Counted from the stretch's first letter, positions 35,082 through 44,196 are shown. The stretch: DNA of 64,000 nucleotides from Streptacidiphilus fuscans (GCF_015690355.1 NZ_JADPRT010000001.1:62001-126000); one strand, 5' to 3'. The notes: generated from the letters alone by a model not told the origin. Numbers and translations: made by a program.

Positions 35082-35960
35082 TCAGGAGTCCTCTTCGCCC
35101 GCGATGGTGCCCAGTTCGGCCAGGGCGTCCTCGGGGAGCTCAAGCGCCGCGCCGGTGATGTTCTCGCGCAGATGGTCGGCGGAGGAGGTGCCGGGGATGA
35201 GGAGCAGGTTCGGGGAGCGCTGGAGCAGCCAGGCCAGGGCCACGGACAGCGGCGTGGACTCCAGCCGCTTGGCGACGTTGTGGAGGGTGTCCGACTGCAG
35301 CGGTGAGAAGCCGCCGAGGGGGAAGTAGGGGACGTAGGCGATGCCCTGACGCGCCGTCGCGTCGACCAGGTCGTCGTCGTGGCGGTTGGCGATGTTGTAG
35401 AAGTTCTGGACGCACGCCACGGGGGCGATGGCCTGGGCCTCGGTGAGTTGCTCGGCGTTGACGGTGCTCAGGCCGAGATGCCGGATCAGACCCTGCTGGC
35501 GTAGTTCGGCCAGAGCGCCGAACGCTTCGGCGATCGAGCCGGGTTCGGGCGCGCTGAGGCCGCCGACCCGGAGGTTGACCACGTCGAGCGCGTCCAGGCC
35601 GAGGCGGTTCAGGTTGTCGTGGACCTGCTGGACGAGCTCCGGGGGAGTGAGGGCGGGGGGCCAGCCGCCCTGCGCGTCACGGCGGGCGCCGACCTTGGTG
35701 ACGATGTGCAGGTCTTCGGGGTAGGGGGAGAGCGCTTCGCGGATGATCTCGTTGGTGACGTGCGGGCCGTAGTAGTCGGAGGTGTCGATGTGCGTGATGC
35801 CCGCGTCGACGGCGGCGCGCAGGACATTGATCGCGGCGCCGCGGTCCTTGGACGGCCCGAAGACGCCGGGTCCGGCGAGCTGCATGGCGCCGTAGCCGAA
35901 ACGGGTCAGGGTGAGGTCGCCGACGCGGTAGGTGCCGCCGGGCAGTGGGAAGTCCGCCAT
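35082..35960 (-). CDS. Aldo/keto reductase
   Basis: The 292-residue TIM-barrel reductase has FGYGAMQLAGPGVFGP at the N-terminus, NHID-equivalent HIDTSDYYGPHVTNE carrying the catalytic Asp and Tyr, Lys in IVTKVGARR, and the C-terminal IPGTSSADHLREN nucleotide-binding motif. The strand that normally carries the catalytic His reads VVNLRVGG, with Asn, a variation I recall in this actinobacterial subfamily. The ATG at 35960 is followed by the family start; the longer frame to 36350 is rejected. It should be an NADP-dependent carbonyl reductase of unknown substrate. It is transcribed in the same direction as the TetR upstream. Confidence 0.9.
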   Translation of the reverse strand: MADFPLPGGTYRVGDLTLTRFGYGAMQLAGPGVFGPSKDRGAAINVLRAAVDAGITHIDTSDYYGPHVTNEIIREALSPYPEDLHIVTKVGARRDAQGGWPPALTPPELVQQVHDNLNRLGLDALDVVNLRVGGLSAPEPGSIAEAFGALAELRQQGLIRHLGLSTVNAEQLTEAQAIAPVACVQNFYNIANRHDDDLVDATARQGIAYVPYFPLGGFSPLQSDTLHNVAKRLESTPLSVALAWLLQRSPNLLLIPGTSSADHLRENITGAALELPEDALAELGTIAGEEDS

Positions 35961-36133
35961 GAGGGGGCCTTTCGGTTCAGGGGGACCGCTTCTGGGTTCG
36001 CAGCACGGTAGCGTTCGCCCGGCTCGGGGCCGGGCTCGCGCGTCTCCATGATGGGCGGCGAGCTGCCCGCCCCGCCCGTCGAAGCGCCCGCCTCGCCTCA
36101 GCGGCCGGCGGCCGCCGTCGCGGCGGCCACCCC

Positions 36134-36763
36134 TCAGACCCGCTCTGGCCGCCAGCCGTGTTCGAGCAGGTCGAAGGCCCGTGTGATGGCCGGGCGGATG
36201 TCCTCGTGGCCGCGGGCGGCGCGGGCGGCGCGGGCGGCGCGGGGCGCTTCGAGGGCGAAGTGGGCCAGCGCGGCGCAGGCGGGGTCGTCCTCGGGGAGGC
36301 CGCTCTCCTGGGCGATGGTCCGGGCGAGGGCTGCGGCATGCCGGAGCCACATGCCCTGGGCGTAGTCGCGAAGCGCGGGGGTGGCGTCGACCAGGTCGCA
36401 GAAAGCGGCGAAACGGCCGTCGCCGTCGCCGTCGCCGTCGGTTGCGGCCACGCGGTGGCGGAGTGCGTGGTCACGCAGCGCCGCAGGGATCGACTGACCG
36501 TCAGGGCGTTCGCGTACGGCGGCCAGCAGCAGGCTCTCCTGCTCGGCGTCCTCGTCGAAGACGAGGGCTTCCTTGACGGGGAAGTGCTTGAACAGGGTGG
36601 TGGTGGACACGTCCGCGGCGTCCGCGATCTCGCGGATGCCGACGTCCTGGTAGCCCCGCTCCAGGAACAGGCGCAGTGCCGCGTCGGCGATGGCCTGCCG
36701 GGTGGCGGCCTTCTTGCGCTCACGGCGGCCGATGGGGGCGATCCCGCTGCGGGTCTCGGTCAT
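36134..36763 (-). CDS. TetR-family regulator divergent from Tet(X)-like monooxygenase
   Basis: The 209-residue regulator has a clear helix-turn-helix (TRQAIADAALRLFLERGYQD, then ADVSTTTLFKHFPVKEALVF) and a variable ligand domain with Asp-Gly and Ala-Ala-Arg repeats, encoded by short tandem repeats at about 36205-36240 and 36418-36438. The ATG at 36763 is chosen; a longer frame to 36817 would overlap the operator. A near-perfect 19-bp palindrome at 36801-36819 lies in the divergent promoter. It probably represses the monooxygenase and itself in response to the monooxygenase's substrate. Confidence 0.9.
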   Translation of the reverse strand: MTETRSGIAPIGRRERKKAATRQAIADAALRLFLERGYQDVGIREIADAADVSTTTLFKHFPVKEALVFDEDAEQESLLLAAVRERPDGQSIPAALRDHALRHRVAATDGDGDGDGRFAAFCDLVDATPALRDYAQGMWLRHAAALARTIAQESGLPEDDPACAALAHFALEAPRAARAARAARGHEDIRPAITRAFDLLEHGWRPERV

Positions 36764-36800
36764 GAGGACCAGCCTAGCGCCTTTGGTTGAGCGACTCCAA

Positions 36801-36819
36801 AAGTGTAACCGTTGCACTT
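36801..36819. promoter_or_regulatory. Operator-like palindrome, TetR/monooxygenase divergent promoter
   Basis: AAGTGTAAC-C-GTTGCACTT: 9-bp arms with one mismatch around a single central base. It lies 38 bp from the TetR start and 80 bp from the monooxygenase start and is AT-rich relative to its surroundings. Confidence 0.7.
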
Positions 36820-36898
36820 ATTGAGTTGGTGTGCTCTTCTGAAGTGGTCGCTGCGCGGTACTGCCCGGCGCCCGACCCGAGACGAATGGAGCGTCACC

Positions 36899-38032
36899 AT
36901 GCATGCCACAAAGGCCCCCCGCATCGCGATCGTCGGCGCCGGCCCCGGCGGGCTGACCTGCGCCCGTATCCTCCAGCGCCATGGCATCGCCGTCACCGTC
37001 TACGACCACGAGACCGGCCCTGACGCGCGTAACCAGGGCGGCACCCTCGACCTGCATGAGGACAACGGCCAGATCGCGCTGCGCGAAGCGGGACTCCTGG
37101 AGGAGTTCTTCCGCCTGTCCCGCCCCGAGGGCCAGGAGATGCGCCAGTTGGATCCGGCGGGGACGGTCCTCTTCCACCACACCCCTGACGAGGGCGAACG
37201 CTTCAAGCCGGAGATCGACCGCGGTCTCCTCCGCGACCTCCTGCTGAACTCGCTCCAGCCCGGCACCGTGCGCTGGGGCCACACACTCAAGGCCGTCGAC
37301 GGCCCGGCCGAGGGCCCCCGGCAGCTGCACTTCGCCGACGGCGCCACCGTCGAAGCCGACCTGGTGATCGGCGCCGACGGCGCCTGGTCCAAGGTCCGCC
37401 GCGCCGTCTCCGGGGCAACCCCTCAGTACAGTGGCGTCAGCTTCCTCGAAGCGTGGTTCCACGACGTCGAGAACCGGCATCCCGACGTCGCCGAACTCGT
37501 CGGCCGGGGGAGCGCGGCAGCCGCCGACGGCGAGCGCGGGCTGTTCGCCCAACGCAACAGCGGCGACCATGTGCGCGTCTACCTCATCCGGCGCGTCCCC
37601 GCCGACTGGATCACCGCCGCCGGCCTGAGCATCCGGGACACCGACGCGATCCGGGAGCTGCTCCTTGCGCAGTACCGCGACTGGTCGCCCGCGCTGCGCC
37701 GCCTGATCAGCGACAACGACGGCGAATACGTGGACCGCCCCATCCACGCCCTGCCGGTCCCGCACACCTGGCCGCACGACCCCACCGTCACCTTGCTCGG
37801 CGACGCCGCCCACCTGATGCCACCGCTCGGCGTCGGCGTCAACCTCGCCATGCTCGACGCCTGCGAACTCGCCCTGGCCCTCGCCCACCAACCCACCGTC
37901 GACGACGCCCTCCGCGCCTACGAGACGACCATGCTTCCCCGCGCCCACGAGACGCAGCGGCTGCTCGACCACGGCGCGGAAGAGCTCCTGTCCGCCGAAC
38001 TTCCCGACTTCGCCACCGACAGCGGTCGCTGA
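36899..38032 (+). CDS. FAD-dependent monooxygenase, Tet(X)-like
   Basis: The 377-residue flavoprotein has the dinucleotide motif IAIVGAGPGGLTCARIL, the DG motif VIGADGAWSKVR, and GDAAHLMPPLGVGVNLAMLDA. Family resemblance to Tet(X) goes beyond the general fold: RNQGGTLDLHEDNGQIALREAGL and EIDRGLLRDLLLNSL correspond closely to the equivalent Tet(X) regions. Tet(X) hydroxylates and inactivates tetracyclines. The substrate here is not provable from sequence; aromatic polyketides are plausible. The ATG at 36899 has GGAG nearby. Divergent from a TetR regulator and convergent with an MFS exporter, it could be part of a drug-inactivation set. Confidence 0.88.
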   Translation: MHATKAPRIAIVGAGPGGLTCARILQRHGIAVTVYDHETGPDARNQGGTLDLHEDNGQIALREAGLLEEFFRLSRPEGQEMRQLDPAGTVLFHHTPDEGERFKPEIDRGLLRDLLLNSLQPGTVRWGHTLKAVDGPAEGPRQLHFADGATVEADLVIGADGAWSKVRRAVSGATPQYSGVSFLEAWFHDVENRHPDVAELVGRGSAAAADGERGLFAQRNSGDHVRVYLIRRVPADWITAAGLSIRDTDAIRELLLAQYRDWSPALRRLISDNDGEYVDRPIHALPVPHTWPHDPTVTLLGDAAHLMPPLGVGVNLAMLDACELALALAHQPTVDDALRAYETTMLPRAHETQRLLDHGAEELLSAELPDFATDSGR

Positions 38033-38064
38033 ACACCCGGGCGGGCGGGGCCGGTCGGCGAACG

Positions 38065-39339
38065 TCAGCCGCGGCACCCGCCGGCACTCCGTCGGTGCCC
38101 GGCCACCGCATGCCGTCCTGCCGTGACCGCCCAGACCAGGCACAGCAGGAGGGCCAAGGCGGCGCCCAACGCACACACCCCCTCCCATCCGGCCTGGGAG
38201 CAGACCACCCCGGCCAGCGCCGAACCGGCCGCGCCGCCGACGAAGTAGCACGTCATGTACGCCGAGGTGATGCGTCCGCGTGCCTCCGGACGCAGGGCGT
38301 AGATCAGCGACTGGTTGGTGATGTGCACGCCCTGGTGCGCGAGGTCGAGCAGCACGATCCCGGTGACCAGCGCGGCCAGGTGGTGCGCCCCCAGGGCCAG
38401 CGCCCACCAGGAGCCGAGCAGGAGCAGCGCGCCGGCCGCCGTGGTCACTGTGGTGCGGCCGCGGTCGGCCAGCCGTCCGGCTGCCTGGGCGGCGATCGCA
38501 CCCGCGGCGCCGGCCAGTCCCAGCAGGCCGATCTCGCCGTCCGACCAGCCGTAACCGGGGCCGGACAGCAGGAACGCCAGGGCTGTCCACAGCGCGCTGA
38601 AGCAGGCGAACGCCAGCATGCCGAGCACCGATCGGACCCGTAGCACCGGTTCCTCGGCCAGCAACCTGGCGGTGGAGCGGAGCAGTTGTCCGTATCGCAG
38701 GCCGGCGGTTCCCCGGTACCGCGGCAGCATCCGGTGCAGCGCCGCGGTCAGGGCGAGCATCGCCGCCGCGGCGACCCAGTACACCGTGCGCCAACCGCCG
38801 ACCGAGGCGAGCGCCCCGGACGCGGTGCGGGCCAGCAGCATGCCCAGCACCAGACCGCTCATCACCGTCCCGACGGTTCGGCCGCGTTGGCGGGGCGCGG
38901 CCAGGTCCGCGGCGAACGGCACCAGGATCTGTGCCGTCACCGACAGCAGACCGGTCAGCGCCGTGCCGGCCAGCAGGATCCCGGAGTTCGGCGCACTCGC
39001 CGTCAGGGCGAGCGAGAACGCGGTGGCCAGGGTCATTCCGCACACCAGCCGACGCCGTTCCAGCAGGTCGCCCAGGGGCAGCAGGAGGACCAGCCCGGCG
39101 ACGTACCCGACCTGAGCGGCCGTCACCACGAGCGAGGCGGAGGTGGACGACAGGTGCAGGTCGCGGGCGATGGTCTCCAGCAGCGGCTGGGCGTAGTAGT
39201 TGGCGGCCACGCACAGCCCGACGGCCACGGACATCAACCGGACCGTGCGGGGTCCCGGACCGCTCGCGTTGTCGGCCTCCGCACTCTTGGCGGCGGTTCC
39301 CGCGGGGGACGGTGGGCGCTGGGTCGCGGAGGACTCCAC
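38065..39339 (-). CDS. MFS transporter
   Basis: The 424-residue protein has 12 predicted membrane helices, the motif-A region GDLLERRRLVCG after helix two, and YYAQPLLETIARDL in helix one, typical of the YnfM/NepI-like drug or metabolite exporter group. A GTG at 39339 with GGAAGGGAG upstream gives the start; the frame runs much further, to 40104, but that would cross the divergent LysR gene. The LysR at 39490 is divergent and is its likely regulator. Confidence 0.9.
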   Translation of the reverse strand: MESSATQRPPSPAGTAAKSAEADNASGPGPRTVRLMSVAVGLCVAANYYAQPLLETIARDLHLSSTSASLVVTAAQVGYVAGLVLLLPLGDLLERRRLVCGMTLATAFSLALTASAPNSGILLAGTALTGLLSVTAQILVPFAADLAAPRQRGRTVGTVMSGLVLGMLLARTASGALASVGGWRTVYWVAAAAMLALTAALHRMLPRYRGTAGLRYGQLLRSTARLLAEEPVLRVRSVLGMLAFACFSALWTALAFLLSGPGYGWSDGEIGLLGLAGAAGAIAAQAAGRLADRGRTTVTTAAGALLLLGSWWALALGAHHLAALVTGIVLLDLAHQGVHITNQSLIYALRPEARGRITSAYMTCYFVGGAAGSALAGVVCSQAGWEGVCALGAALALLLCLVWAVTAGRHAVAGHRRSAGGCRG

Positions 39340-39489
39340 GAGGCTCTCCCTTCCAGGAGCGCTCGCCCGCAGGCCGCGGTTCAGCCCTCGGCCGAGCAGG
39401 TCGGTTCCGGCCCGTTCATGCTGTCCTGCGCCCTTGGATGAGTCCAACAGATGGTTGTCATGCCAGCGATCTCGAAACAAGATGTATGG

Positions 39490-40389
39490 ATGGAACTCCG
39501 CCAGCTCGCCTATGCCGTCGCCGTCGCGGACACCGGCAGCTTCACCCGTGCCGCCCAGCGGTGCTTCGTGGTCCAGTCCGCCCTGAGCCACCAGATCGCC
39601 CGCCTGGAGGAGGAGTTGGGTACCCGCCTGTTCGAGCGCAACAGCCGGCGGGTCCAGGTCACCGCGGCCGGTGAGGTGTTCCTCGGACCGGCCAGGGAAG
39701 CCCTGGCCGCCGCGGAACGGGCCCGCAGCGAAGTGGTCGCCCACGGGGGCGAGGTGCGGGGCACGCTGCACATCGGCACCATCACCCCGCTCGCAGCGCT
39801 GGACCTGCCCGATCTGCTCGCCACCTACCAGGAGCGGCATCCGGCGGTACGCGTCACCCTGCGCACCCGGATCGTGAGCGACCTGCTGCAGCAGGTACGC
39901 GACCACACCTGCGACCTCGCGTTCGTCGACGCCGATCCGCAAGATCCCCCGCGCGGACTGGTCGCGCGGGTCCTCGCGCACGAGGACATGGTCGCGATCG
40001 TCCCGCACGGTCATCGGCTGGCGGGAGCCGCCGAGGCCACCCTGGCCGGGCTGGCGGAGGAGGGCATGGTCGACATGCCGCCTGGTTCCGGCATCCGTCA
40101 GCACAATGACGAAGCGTTCGCGGCGGCCGGCGTCACCCGGACCGTCGCCTTCGAGGCCGACGCCATGGTGCTGCTCGAACAGCTCGTGGCGCGCGGCCTC
40201 GGCCCGGCGCTTGTTTCAGCCGCCGCGGCCGACCGCATGCCCACCGTGCGCAGCGTGCCGCTGACCGGTGTGCCGCCCCGCGTGATCCAGGCGCTGTGGA
40301 ACGCTTCCGGAGCCTCACCCGCCGCCCGCGCCTTCGTTGAGCTCCTGCGCGAGCGGACGCCCGACGCCCCACCGGCGGCCCAGGGGTGA
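39490..40389 (+). CDS. LysR-family transcriptional regulator
   Basis: The 299-residue protein has the LysR winged helix at residues 1-60 (MELRQLAYAVAVADTGSFTR, AAQRCFVVQSALSHQIARLE, ELGTRLFERNSRRV) and a periplasmic-binding-like effector domain. The longer frame begins at 39451; homology starts at the ATG at 39490, with little sign of a ribosome-binding site. It is divergent from an MFS exporter, the standard arrangement for LysR control of a neighbouring transporter. Confidence 0.92.
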   Translation: MELRQLAYAVAVADTGSFTRAAQRCFVVQSALSHQIARLEEELGTRLFERNSRRVQVTAAGEVFLGPAREALAAAERARSEVVAHGGEVRGTLHIGTITPLAALDLPDLLATYQERHPAVRVTLRTRIVSDLLQQVRDHTCDLAFVDADPQDPPRGLVARVLAHEDMVAIVPHGHRLAGAAEATLAGLAEEGMVDMPPGSGIRQHNDEAFAAAGVTRTVAFEADAMVLLEQLVARGLGPALVSAAAADRMPTVRSVPLTGVPPRVIQALWNASGASPAARAFVELLRERTPDAPPAAQG

Positions 40390-40399
40390 AGCAGGTCGG

Positions 40400-40861
40400 T
40401 CAGCGGGGCGGGCCCACGATGATGTTGCCGTACTTGTCGGCGAGCGCGGGATCGGGCAGCACCTGGAAGCCGGGCGGGCGCGGCGTGGACTTGTCGCGGC
40501 CCGTCTCCCGGAACATCCCCTCGATGCCGGCCGGGGTGTTGATCATCAGCAGGTCGGCCTTCTTGGAGGTGATCCGGTAGCCGTGCGGGACCCGCTTCGG
40601 CAGGAACACCACGCCGCCCTCGGCGAGTTCGTACTCCTGGTCGTCGCACCACACCAGGGCGGTGCCCTTGAGCAGCAGGAAGACCTCGTCCTCGCGGGTG
40701 TGCGTGTGATAGGGCGGGGCCTCGCCCTCGGCGACGTCGAAGCGCCCCATCATGAGTTGGCCGTCGGTGGCCTTGCCGTCGAGCAGCATCGCCAGCGTGC
40801 CGCCGTCGAGCCATTCGAGCTGCTGCTGCTGTTCGGGTTGGGCGAGGTAGACCATGCTCAT
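40400..40861 (-). CDS. Cupin-domain protein
   Basis: The 153-residue single-cupin protein has the first metal motif PPYHTHTREDEVFLLLKG and the second motif region VVFLPKRVPHGYRI. Two Met starts lie two codons apart; the first, at 40861, has GGAG six bases upstream. Such small cupins include dioxygenases, isomerases and sensor proteins, often for flavonoids or other aromatics. It is convergent with the LysR gene, 10 bp apart. Substrate unknown. Confidence 0.88.
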   Translation of the reverse strand: MSMVYLAQPEQQQQLEWLDGGTLAMLLDGKATDGQLMMGRFDVAEGEAPPYHTHTREDEVFLLLKGTALVWCDDQEYELAEGGVVFLPKRVPHGYRITSKKADLLMINTPAGIEGMFRETGRDKSTPRPPGFQVLPDPALADKYGNIIVGPPR

Positions 40862-40994
40862 GGAAGGCTCCGATCAGGTGCGGGGACGCTCGTGCAGACG
40901 GACGCGTTCGCCGTCCATCACATCTCAATCCTGATCGGGACGCACCCGGTTCGCCCCGAATCGCAACCAGTTGCGTGAGGTGACGGGGAGAGAG

Positions 40995-41008
40995 CGCAAA
41001 AGACTGCA
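40995..41008. promoter_or_regulatory. LacI-like 14-mer upstream of cupin gene
   Basis: On the minus strand TGCAGTCTTTTGCG, similar to TGCAGTGGTTTGCG at 45328-45341. It lies about 135 bp upstream of the cupin start, on the 3' side of the first glucanase. It may be chance. Confidence 0.3.
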
Positions 41009-41036
41009 TTTCTGGTCACGGCCACCCGCCGGCTCA

Positions 41037-41063
41037 CGCCCCGGCCCGTCCTGGGCCGGGGCG
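41037..41063 (-). terminator. Strong hairpin after first alpha-1,3-glucanase
   Basis: Perfect 11-bp arms CGCCCCGGCCC (41037-41047) and GGGCCGGGGCG (41053-41063), 5-nt loop, 18 nt past the stop codon. Confidence 0.75.
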
Positions 41064-41081
41064 TCAGGTGGAACCGGACGG

Positions 41082-44072
41082 TCAGAAGCCGCTGTCGCCG
41101 GCGCCGCGGTTGACGGTGTAGTTGCCCGGGTTGTTGAGCCCGCCCGAGGCGGCGCCGCTGACGGTGACGTAGTCGGCGGTCATGCTGCCGGTGACGTCGG
41201 AGATGTCGATCCCGTACGTCCCGGCGCCGTTGATGGCGAGGTGGTCCAGGGTGAGATTGCTGATCTGCTTGGCGTAACTGAGCAGGACACCCTGGTAACT
41301 GGCGTTGGTGATGGTGTTGTCGGTGACGTTCACGGGTTGGGTGATGTCGTCCTGGTTCGCGTAGATCCAGAGTGCGCCCAGGGACGAGCCCCAGTTGGAG
41401 TTGTACGAGCCCGCGCGGACCAGCGCGTTGCCGCTGACCGTGGTCGGGCCGCTGAAGCCCGCGCCGAAGGCGGTGCTGACGGTGATGCCGGAACCGAAGG
41501 CGACCGTGTCCGAGACGAGGTTGTTCGCGACCGTGTTGTCCGCGCCGCCGTAGACCCCGATGCTGTTGGCCTGGATCGGGCTGCTGACGGTGTTGTTCGT
41601 CAGCGAGCACCCGGTCACGTCGCCGTTCTCGGTGTCGAGTGCCAGCTCGTCGTCGCCGGTGTTGCGGACGACCGTCTGGTCGACCCGGGAGTTGCTGCTG
41701 CCGCCGTTGAGGTGGACGCCGTCGGCGAAGGTGTCGCGCACGCGGTCGCCGACCACGTAGAGGCCGTTGGCGGAGTCGGTCCAGATGCCGACCTTGGTGT
41801 GCTCGATCCACACGTCGTAGATCAGCGACCCGGGGCCGAAGGTGCCCTCGATGCCGGCCGCGCCGGAGTTGTTGTTGCGGAAGGTCTGGTCGCCGTCGAC
41901 GGTCAGGTCGCTGACCCGGTTGGTGCCTCCCGTGGCGAAGAGTCCGCCGGAGCCGTTCGGGGCGGTGGACTCGATGGTCGTGTACCACTCGCCCGCGCCG
42001 CGGATCGAGACGTTGGCGAAGCTGATCTGCCCGGAGATCAGGTAGGTCCCGGCGGGGAACCAGAGGCCCGTGCCGGTCCCGGACAGGGAGGAGAGGGCGC
42101 TGTTGATCGCGCTGGTGTCGTCCGCGCCGGAGTTGGGCGTGACGCCGTAGTTGGTGACCGGCACGTAGCCGGTCGCGGGCATGGTGGCGGCGGGGTCGAC
42201 CTGCTCGGTGTCGACCACGTCGATCGTGTAGGAGGAGGCCGTGTCGGCGGCGTCCTTCTGCAGCTTGAGGACGGTGCCGGCGGGCCAGTTGCCGATCAGG
42301 GCACGGGTCTCGTCGTAGAAGTGGTGGGCCGGGCCGTTGCTGGGAGTGTGGGTGTCGGTGTAGCCGCCGCCGTAGAGCCAGGAGTACTGCGTGGTCAGGC
42401 TCAGGTCCTGGACCTTGGTGCCGTTGGCGTAGAGCGCGAGGGGCGCGGTCGCCGTCGAGCCGTCGGAGTTGTCCGGGATCGAGTAGCGCAGCACGATCGC
42501 GTTGGCCGGCTGGGTGAGCGTGAACTGGACGTACTGGCCGGTCGACGTCAGCTGCACCGCCTGACGCCCTGTCGCCTCGGCCTGCAGGCTCGGGTAGGTC
42601 GTGCTGTAGGGCAGCACGGTGCCGTCGGTCTGGGCCGTCGCGGCCTGGTACTCGGTGTACGGGAGGGTCGCGCCCTGCGCTGCCAGCGGATTCCCGCCGG
42701 TGACGGCGACGCTGTTGACCGCCACGTTGCCGCTGTCGCCGCTGTCGGTTTGGTAGGCGATCAGGTTGAGGCCGGAGCGCAGCGCCACGGTCTGCGAGGA
42801 GGTCAGCCAGCCGGATCCGGCGGGCAGGCTGAGCTGTCCGTTCTTGACGCCGTTCAGGTAGAGCGAGATGGTCTGCGCCGAACCGGAGGTGTTGGCGTAC
42901 GAGAGCGTCACGGGGTAGTTGCCCGCGCTCGGCACGTCGGCGGTGAAGTCGACGACGGCGCCGGTGCCGGTGAAGCCGGTCAGGTAGCCGCTGCCGGTGT
43001 AGCCGGACAGGGAGGTGGCCAGTGCCGGGCCGCCGGTCCAGAACGCGCTGGCCGCCTGGTAGACCTGCGCCGAGCCGCCACCGCCGGTGGAGGTGGGGGT
43101 CGGCGTGGGTGTCGGTGTGGGCGTGGGCGTCGGGCTCGGCGACGAGGCGCTGCCGACGGTGATGTTGTCGAGGTTGACGTTGCCGCTGTCGGTGGTGTCG
43201 AACTTGTAGCCGATGGTGTTGCTGCCCGCGGTGAGGGTGAGCGAGTCCGTGACCGTGGTCCAGGTGTTCCAGTCGGCCGTCACGGGCAGTTGGTCCTGCT
43301 GGATCTTGGTGCCGTTGACGTAGACGGAGAGCGTCATGGTCGAGCCGGTGCCGTTGGAGTAGCGCACGGACACCGGAGTCGCCCCGGGCGCCGAGGTGTT
43401 GACGGTGAAGACGGTGTCGGCGGTGCCCTTGTTGGCGTCGGTGTAGCCCTCGACGAAGCCGGTGCCGGTGTAGCCGGTGTGGTCGGTGCCGACGACCGCG
43501 CCGCCGGACAGGGCGGCGCTCTCGGCCTCGTACTGGCCCGGCGGGGGTGCCGGGACGGACGCCACGGTGATGTTGTCGAGGTTGACGTTGCCGCTGTCGG
43601 TGGTGTCGAACTTGTAGCCGACGGTGTCGCTGCCCGCCGTCAGGTTCACCGGGGTCGTAACGGTGCCCCAGGTGTTCCAGTCGGCGGTGGCGGGCAGTGA
43701 GATCTGGCCGGTCTTGGTGCCGTTGACGTAGACCGAGAGGGTCATCGTCGCCGTGGTGCCGTTCGCGTAGCGCAGCGTGGAGGTGTACGCGCCCGCTGCT
43801 GCGGCGTTGACGGTGAAGACGGTGTCGGCGGTGCCCTTGTTCGTGTCGGTGTAGCCCTCGACGAAGCCGGTGCCGGTGTAGCCGGTGTGGTCGGTGCCGA
43901 CGACCGCGCCGCCGGACAGGGCGGCGTTCTCGGCCTCGTAGACCGTTCCGTCGGCGTGCGCGGCGGGGGCCGTGCCCAGACCGACCGCGAGAGTGAACAG
44001 CAGGGAGAGCAGGGCGAGCACGGCCACAGGAAGAACGCGGCCGTGCCGGAGCCCCGAGGATGAGGCGGGCAT
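41082..44072 (-). CDS. Secreted multidomain alpha-1,3-glucanase, GH87-like, with three CBM35/CBM6-like modules
   Basis: This is a 996-residue secreted protein. A signal peptide (1-41) ends in AAHA. Two near-identical carbohydrate-binding modules (about 43-173 and 180-307) contain YEAE(N/S)AALSGGAV and NVNLDNITV. A Pro-Thr linker (312-328) leads to a third module (336-458). A GH87-type region follows: the pre-helix domain (470-628) with YSWLYGGG and HHFYDETRAL, then a right-handed beta-helix (640-996) starting YGVTPNSGADDTSAINSAL. Asp784, Asp807 and Asp808 (ADGVHL and NTGDDELA) have the 23/24-residue spacing I recall for the GH87 catalytic aspartates. GGAG precedes the ATG at 44072. The predicted role is extracellular cleavage of alpha-1,3-glucan. 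A GH28- or lyase-like beta-helix enzyme is the alternative. Confidence 0.8.
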   Translation of the reverse strand: MPASSSGLRHGRVLPVAVLALLSLLFTLAVGLGTAPAAHADGTVYEAENAALSGGAVVGTDHTGYTGTGFVEGYTDTNKGTADTVFTVNAAAAGAYTSTLRYANGTTATMTLSVYVNGTKTGQISLPATADWNTWGTVTTPVNLTAGSDTVGYKFDTTDSGNVNLDNITVASVPAPPPGQYEAESAALSGGAVVGTDHTGYTGTGFVEGYTDANKGTADTVFTVNTSAPGATPVSVRYSNGTGSTMTLSVYVNGTKIQQDQLPVTADWNTWTTVTDSLTLTAGSNTIGYKFDTTDSGNVNLDNITVGSASSPSPTPTPTPTPTPTPTSTGGGGSAQVYQAASAFWTGGPALATSLSGYTGSGYLTGFTGTGAVVDFTADVPSAGNYPVTLSYANTSGSAQTISLYLNGVKNGQLSLPAGSGWLTSSQTVALRSGLNLIAYQTDSGDSGNVAVNSVAVTGGNPLAAQGATLPYTEYQAATAQTDGTVLPYSTTYPSLQAEATGRQAVQLTSTGQYVQFTLTQPANAIVLRYSIPDNSDGSTATAPLALYANGTKVQDLSLTTQYSWLYGGGYTDTHTPSNGPAHHFYDETRALIGNWPAGTVLKLQKDAADTASSYTIDVVDTEQVDPAATMPATGYVPVTNYGVTPNSGADDTSAINSALSSLSGTGTGLWFPAGTYLISGQISFANVSIRGAGEWYTTIESTAPNGSGGLFATGGTNRVSDLTVDGDQTFRNNNSGAAGIEGTFGPGSLIYDVWIEHTKVGIWTDSANGLYVVGDRVRDTFADGVHLNGGSSNSRVDQTVVRNTGDDELALDTENGDVTGCSLTNNTVSSPIQANSIGVYGGADNTVANNLVSDTVAFGSGITVSTAFGAGFSGPTTVSGNALVRAGSYNSNWGSSLGALWIYANQDDITQPVNVTDNTITNASYQGVLLSYAKQISNLTLDHLAINGAGTYGIDISDVTGSMTADYVTVSGAASGGLNNPGNYTVNRGAGDSGF
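43401..43940. repeat. Tandem near-identical repeat inside the glucanase gene (CBM duplication)
   Basis: The 132-bp segments 43401-43532 and 43809-43940 differ at only three positions and are offset by 408 bp (136 codons). They encode the same stretch of the first two binding modules, while flanking parts of the modules are more diverged, consistent with recent duplication or gene conversion. Confidence 0.85.
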
Positions 44073-44196
44073 GTCACTCCAAGGATGGGTGGAGCCGGGG
44101 ACGACGGCACGGTAGCCCCGTCGACCTTTCCGCACAATGAATCGCGCGATGGCCGCAAAATCCCGGGTAATTGACGTCAGGTCAGCCGACAGCGCT

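Noticed and set aside
40971..43700. 909-codon plus-strand frame opposite the first glucanase
   Set aside because: Composition-driven antisense shadow without domains or a ribosome-binding site; the minus-strand protein has signal peptide, modules and catalytic motifs.
41082..44072. GH28 polygalacturonase or pectate lyase assignment for the beta-helix proteins
   Set aside because: The pre-helix domain (YSWLYGG, HHFYDETRAL) and the aspartate spacing fit GH87-type glucanases better, and the neighbours are alpha-glucoside genes.
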